NCBI GenBank assembly: GCA_049670505.1
Contig: JBATTK010000159.1
Coordinates: forward strand, 1-9,067
Length of the DNA stretch: 9,067 bases
Source of the DNA: JBATTK01 sp049670505
Lineage (GTDB): Bacteria > Bacteroidota > Bacteroidia > Flavobacteriales > Flavobacteriaceae
Direction of reading: 5' to 3'
Below, piece after piece: positions 6,891 through 9,067 of this stretch. A program made the translations under genes and the position numbers. How positions within the stretch are numbered: position 1 is the stretch's first letter; each line of letters opens with the position of its first letter. The notes under the pieces were generated by a model, which saw only the letters and a program-made list of their open reading frames with translations, did not search any database and was not told the DNA's origin.

Positions 6891-6952
6891 AACCCCCTCT
6901 TAAGCCTAAAAGGGGAAATTTCAAATCTCTTTTTAGCATGGAATAAGGGGTT
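6891..6952. repeat. Palindromic repeat, copy A (diverged), 3' of the DUF559 gene
   Basis: The ends AACCCC (6891-6896) and GGGGTT (6947-6952) are inverted. Inside are CCCCTCTTAAG (6894-6904) and AAAAGGGGAAATTTCAA, which match the better-preserved copy B at 7433-7491 in the same order and orientation. Inner stems are decayed compared with copy B. It begins 4 bases after the DUF559 stop codon and ends 12 bases from the hydrolase-OsmC start, so the leader of that gene passes through it. Confidence 0.65.
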
Positions 6953-6956
6953 CCGA

Positions 6957-7319
6957 TTACTTTTTAAAATTACTCTTTATTTCCATAAATATAGATGATA
7001 AGTTTTCGAAGACCATTTTGTTCTCAAACCTTATAATAGTATATCCAAGTTCGTGAAGTTTTTCCGTTCTTTTTTCATCACGTTCATAAGCCACTGCATT
7101 GTTGTGAGCCTCTCCGTCCAATTCAATGATTAGTTTCTCTTGAGCACAATAAAAGTCCACTATATAGTTTTTAATGCTATGCTGTCTTGTAAATCTTCTT
7201 CCTTCAAATTTTCTAGCTTTTAGCTGCTTCCATAAAAAAGCTTCAGCAGAGGTCAGTGATTCCCTGAGTTCTTTCCTGAACTCTTTTAGTTGTTTTTTGT
7301 TAGGGACTATTTTTTTCAT
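6957..7319 (-). CDS. DUF559 family endonuclease-like protein
   Basis: A 120-residue protein of the DUF559 family, which has a Vsr/PD-(D/E)XK-type nuclease fold. After a basic helical N-terminus (FRKELRESLTSAEAFLWKQL, 14-33) come the core motifs: FTRQHSI (43-49), YIVDFYC with Asp55, LIIELDGEAH with Glu66, Asp68 and His72, and GYTIIRFEN (92-100). Asp55 and Glu66 are the expected metal-binding residues, so the active site appears intact. Substrate and role are unproven for the family. I prefer the ATG at 7319 (MKKIVPNKKQ), the usual start of relatives; ATG 7349 would add 10 residues. A hand count over 7021-7200 gives 62 of 180 G or C (34%), against 95 of 180 (53%) over 6541-6720 in the neighbour gene, which suggests separate origin. 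It lies between two direct repeat copies. Confidence 0.82.
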   Translation of the reverse strand: MKKIVPNKKQLKEFRKELRESLTSAEAFLWKQLKARKFEGRRFTRQHSIKNYIVDFYCAQEKLIIELDGEAHNNAVAYERDEKRTEKLHELGYTIIRFENKMVFENLSSIFMEIKSNFKK

Positions 7320-7338
7320 GATAGTATCATTAAAACCT

Positions 7339-7447
7339 TTAATCTTCATCTGCCAATTTGTGCGCAGTATTTCCTACCTTTTCCCGATAACTTTCTAGAA
7401 AGGAGGAAGGCCTAGAAATTGAAATCCATTGGCTCCCCTCTTAAGTT
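7339..7447 (-). pseudogene. Open frame without start codon, possible gene remnant
   Basis: On the - strand a frame is open from just after a TAA inside repeat B to TAA at 7341-7339, about 34 codons, with no ATG, GTG or TTG start at a sensible place. Its end reads SSFLESYREKVGNTAHKLAD followed by ED, a helical, charged sequence that looks more like a real protein C-terminus than random translation. It could be the tail of a gene truncated by repeat B, or a conserved part of the mobile unit. I do not recognise the family. Confidence 0.3.
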
Positions 7448-7491
7448 TAAGAGGGGAAAATTCAATTCCTTAATGGAATTGAATAGGGGAG
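7433..7491. repeat. Palindromic repeat, copy B, 5' of the DUF559 gene
   Basis: The 59-base element ends in CTCCCCT (7433-7439) and AGGGGAG (7485-7491), a 7-bp inverted pair. Inside are two perfect hairpins: CCCCTCTTA (7435-7443) with TAAGAGGGG (7448-7456), loop 4; and ATTCAATTCC (7460-7469) with GGAATTGAAT (7475-7484), loop 5. The end pair and the first hairpin share bases, so two alternative folds are possible. The related copy A lies 540 bases away on the other side of the DUF559 gene in the same orientation. Confidence 0.8.
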
Positions 7492-7522
7492 TTTTGTTTT
7501 TATTAATATCACATACTTTTTT

Positions 7523-7596
7523 TCAAAACCCTCCGAATTTATTCACATGGTAAATAAATCCACCTCCCTTTAACTAAAGGGAGGAGCTATTTTTTT
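7523..7596. repeat. Tandem repeat unit 1 (86-bp period)
   Basis: This 74-base unit is repeated at 7609-7682 with three differences (positions 7535, 7578 and 7581). Each unit has an AT hairpin, ATTTATT with AATAAAT around CACATGGTA, and a GC-rich hairpin, CCTCCCTTT (7563-7571) with AAAGGGAGG (7576-7584) and loop AACT. A T7 run (7590-7596) follows on the + strand. The GC hairpin plus T-run looks like a + strand terminator, though no + strand gene lies upstream. Confidence 0.85.
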
Positions 7597-7608
7597 ATCA
7601 TAGTAGCA

Positions 7609-7683
7609 TCAAAACCCTCCAAATTTATTCACATGGTAAATAAATCCACCTCCCTTTAACTAAGGGAAGGAGCTATTTTTTTT
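7609..7683. repeat. Tandem repeat unit 2, overlapping the DUF2490 3' end
   Basis: Second copy of the unit at 7523-7596, separated from it by a 12-base spacer (7597-7608). The GC hairpin here carries a bulge because the right arm reads AAGGGAAGG. The T-run is eight long (7676-7683). Bases 7660-7683 are at the same time the last seven sense codons and the TAG stop of the DUF2490 gene on the - strand. Confidence 0.85.
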
Positions 7684-8376
7684 CTTTTTCCTTAAGTCGG
7701 GATTATAAAAAATTCCTATCTGAAATCTATCAAAATTAATCGTGTTGAAATGATTTTTTAAATAGCCCAGCTGTACGTTGGCATTTTCGGTGATATGAAT
7801 TCCCAGCGCTCCATAAAGTCGGTTTTGATCAAAAATGGAATCCTGAAGATTCAAAAACACTTCATCATAGAGGTTAATAAAAAAGGTATCCGTCAACGGG
7901 AGTGTCACTTGTAATCGATACCTTGCCCTATGTTGCGTATCCGTAACCGATAAGTCCACATTGTCTATAAACCGTTGTTCCAATCGATAACGATGTTCAA
8001 AAAGGAATTCCCCCACCTTATTTCTCAGGATAAACTGTTCAAAGATTCGATGTTCCCTGATGGTGTTGCCCAAGAAACCTATATCTGCCCGTTCCATTTC
8101 TTCAAAAGTGGGATCCGTAGCTATATATGCATAACCAACCGTTGCCATTGCATTTGGGTCTATATGGTAATTTAAGCCGGTTCGCAACAACAATTGATTA
8201 AAATTATTTGCGGTCTCATAATACCGGAACTGCGCTTCCGAATGGATACTAAGTTTCTCCGAAACCTTGTTTATGCCGAAATACATGTACCAAGCCCCAA
8301 ATTTGTCCTCTCCATTTTCCTGGGCGCTTAGGGTAACCCAAAAGCTACATAACAGTAGCTGCACTAGCTTCTTCAT
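7660..8376 (-). CDS. DUF2490 family outer-membrane beta-barrel protein
   Basis: A 238-residue protein with a signal peptide (MKKLVQLLLCSFWVTLSAQ, cleavage near 18/19). The mature part alternates polar and aromatic residues in amphipathic strands: FGAWYMYFGINKV (26-38), LSIHSEAQFRYYE (42-54), LLLRTGLNYHI (62-72), FLFEHRYRLEQRFI (124-137), HRARYRLQVTLPL (149-161) and FDRFQIGIFYNPD (215-227). This is the layout of DUF2490 proteins, which are predicted outer-membrane beta-barrels of unknown function. HRYRLEQRF is the best conserved family motif. The last seven residues (KKNSSFP) and the stop lie inside repeat unit 2, so the natural C-terminus, expected soon after the final strand, seems replaced by repeat sequence. 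The start is 29 bases after the S9 peptidase stop, so the two probably share a transcript. Confidence 0.88.
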   Translation of the reverse strand: MKKLVQLLLCSFWVTLSAQENGEDKFGAWYMYFGINKVSEKLSIHSEAQFRYYETANNFNQLLLRTGLNYHIDPNAMATVGYAYIATDPTFEEMERADIGFLGNTIREHRIFEQFILRNKVGEFLFEHRYRLEQRFIDNVDLSVTDTQHRARYRLQVTLPLTDTFFINLYDEVFLNLQDSIFDQNRLYGALGIHITENANVQLGYLKNHFNTINFDRFQIGIFYNPDLRKKKKNSSFP

Positions 8377-8405
8377 AGTATAAATCTAAGGGCGGTATTA
8401 AGAGA

Positions 8406-9067
8406 TTAGGATTCGGTTTCCGGTTTAGGGAGTTCGCCATCTTGAATAGGTTTACCCTCCTCTTGCTTTAAATGCACATCCAAAAACTCTAGTATTCTAC
8501 TATAGGCCTCAATTTGGTTCTCTTTTTTCACAAAACCGTGACCCTCATCCTCGAACAGTACATATTCTACGGGGACTCCATTTTTTTTGACCCCTGCAAC
8601 GATTTCATCGGATTCTACTTGAAGTACTCTTGGATCTTGTGCCCCTTGTAGTACGATCAGCGGTTTGGTAACCTTGTCCGTATGGAATAAAGGGGATATT
8701 TTTCGCAAACGTACGGAGTCCGCACTATTAGGATCTCCCAGTTCCAAATAAAGGGCATCCTTAAACGATTCCCACCATGGCGGAATACTGCGTAGTGTAC
8801 GGATCCAGTTGGTGACTCCAAAAAGGTTAACCCCTACGGCAAACTCCTCCGGAGTGTAGGTCAGGGCGGCCATAGTCATATATCCGCCGTACGAACCACC
8901 TATGATTCCTATTTTATCCGCATCGATTTCGGATTGTTGGGCCAACCAGTTCTTTCCTTCTACACAATCCTTCAAATCTTTGTCTCCATGGTTTAAATCG
9001 TCCATTTGATAAAAGGTCTTGCCATATCCGCTACTACCTCTATTATTAACGGCAAGTACCGCATAAC
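8406..9067 (-). CDS. S9 family (prolyl oligopeptidase-type) serine peptidase, C-terminal part
   Basis: The frame is open through the right edge; 219 residues are visible, and the N-terminal beta-propeller part and start lie outside the window. ATG 9005 is internal, since the frame upstream reads VLAVNNRGSSGYGKTFYQ, a core S9 motif. The alpha/beta hydrolase catalytic domain is complete at its C-terminal side: nucleophile in GGSYGGYMT (Ser codon 8892-8894), Asp in QGAQDPRV (codon 8634-8636) and His in DEGHGF (codon 8538-8540), with family-like spacing. These enzymes cleave peptides from an internal or N-terminal site using the triad; in Flavobacteria many are exported, but the signal cannot be checked here. 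A short acidic, proline-containing tail (EEGKPIQDGELPKPETES) follows the domain. DUF2490 is 29 bases downstream, with no terminator between them. Confidence 0.93.
   Translation of the reverse strand, partial: YAVLAVNNRGSSGYGKTFYQMDDLNHGDKDLKDCVEGKNWLAQQSEIDADKIGIIGGSYGGYMTMAALTYTPEEFAVGVNLFGVTNWIRTLRSIPPWWESFKDALYLELGDPNSADSVRLRKISPLFHTDKVTKPLIVLQGAQDPRVLQVESDEIVAGVKKNGVPVEYVLFEDEGHGFVKKENQIEAYSRILEFLDVHLKQEEGKPIQDGELPKPETES

Noticed and set aside
7391..7402. 12-base perfect palindrome CTTTCTAGAAAG as an operator
   Set aside because: It is a single copy inside the protein-like open frame, far from any promoter I can place, so it is not supported as a regulator site.
7433..7683. CRISPR array
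   Set aside because: Only two units of each repeat, with a 12-base spacer in one case and no regular unique spacers. The repeats have long internal hairpins, and there are no cas genes.

Overview
The window looks like chromosomal DNA of a marine member of the Flavobacteriaceae (Bacteroidota). I base this on the protein families present (paired DUF4331 proteins, DUF2490, alpha/beta hydrolase-OsmC fusion), lipoprotein signals followed by acidic residues as in Bacteroidota surface lipoproteins, the lack of Shine-Dalgarno sequences, and one promoter of the TTG / TAnnTTTG type. The genus cannot be fixed from the sequence alone.

Layout. The left part (1-2752, + strand) holds the end of a DUF4331 protein, a second DUF4331 lipoprotein and a TPR lipoprotein. 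A hairpin lies between the second and third genes and another follows the third. An intergenic stretch comes next, with a candidate 32-residue single-helix membrane protein (3021-3119). From 3143 on, all genes lie on the - strand. Read in the direction of transcription, starting from the right edge, they are: an S9 prolyl-oligopeptidase-type peptidase (partial) and a DUF2490 outer-membrane protein; a DUF559 endonuclease-like gene in a repeat-rich AT-rich island; a hydrolase-OsmC fusion translationally coupled to a YdeI/OmpD-associated-type protein; a Cu/Zn superoxide dismutase lipoprotein with its own promoter and a strong terminator; and an ECF sigma factor with its RskA-type membrane anti-sigma factor.

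Functional reading. Much of the window concerns the cell envelope and stress: an extracytoplasmic sigma/anti-sigma switch, an envelope SOD, an OsmC (organic peroxide) domain, and several exported lipoproteins and outer-membrane proteins. The sigma factor and SOD are neighbours but separated by a terminator, so a regulatory link is only an inference.

The most unusual part is 6891-7683. A small DUF559 gene of clearly lower GC than its neighbours sits between two direct copies of a ~60-bp palindromic repeat. Beside it is a tandem pair of ~75-bp repeats (86-bp period). A 30-base piece of that tandem array matches the start region of the DUF559 gene at 27 of 30 positions with one indel, and one repeat copy supplies the last seven codons and the stop of the neighbouring DUF2490 gene. 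This suggests a small mobile or formerly mobile unit with non-autonomous derivatives.
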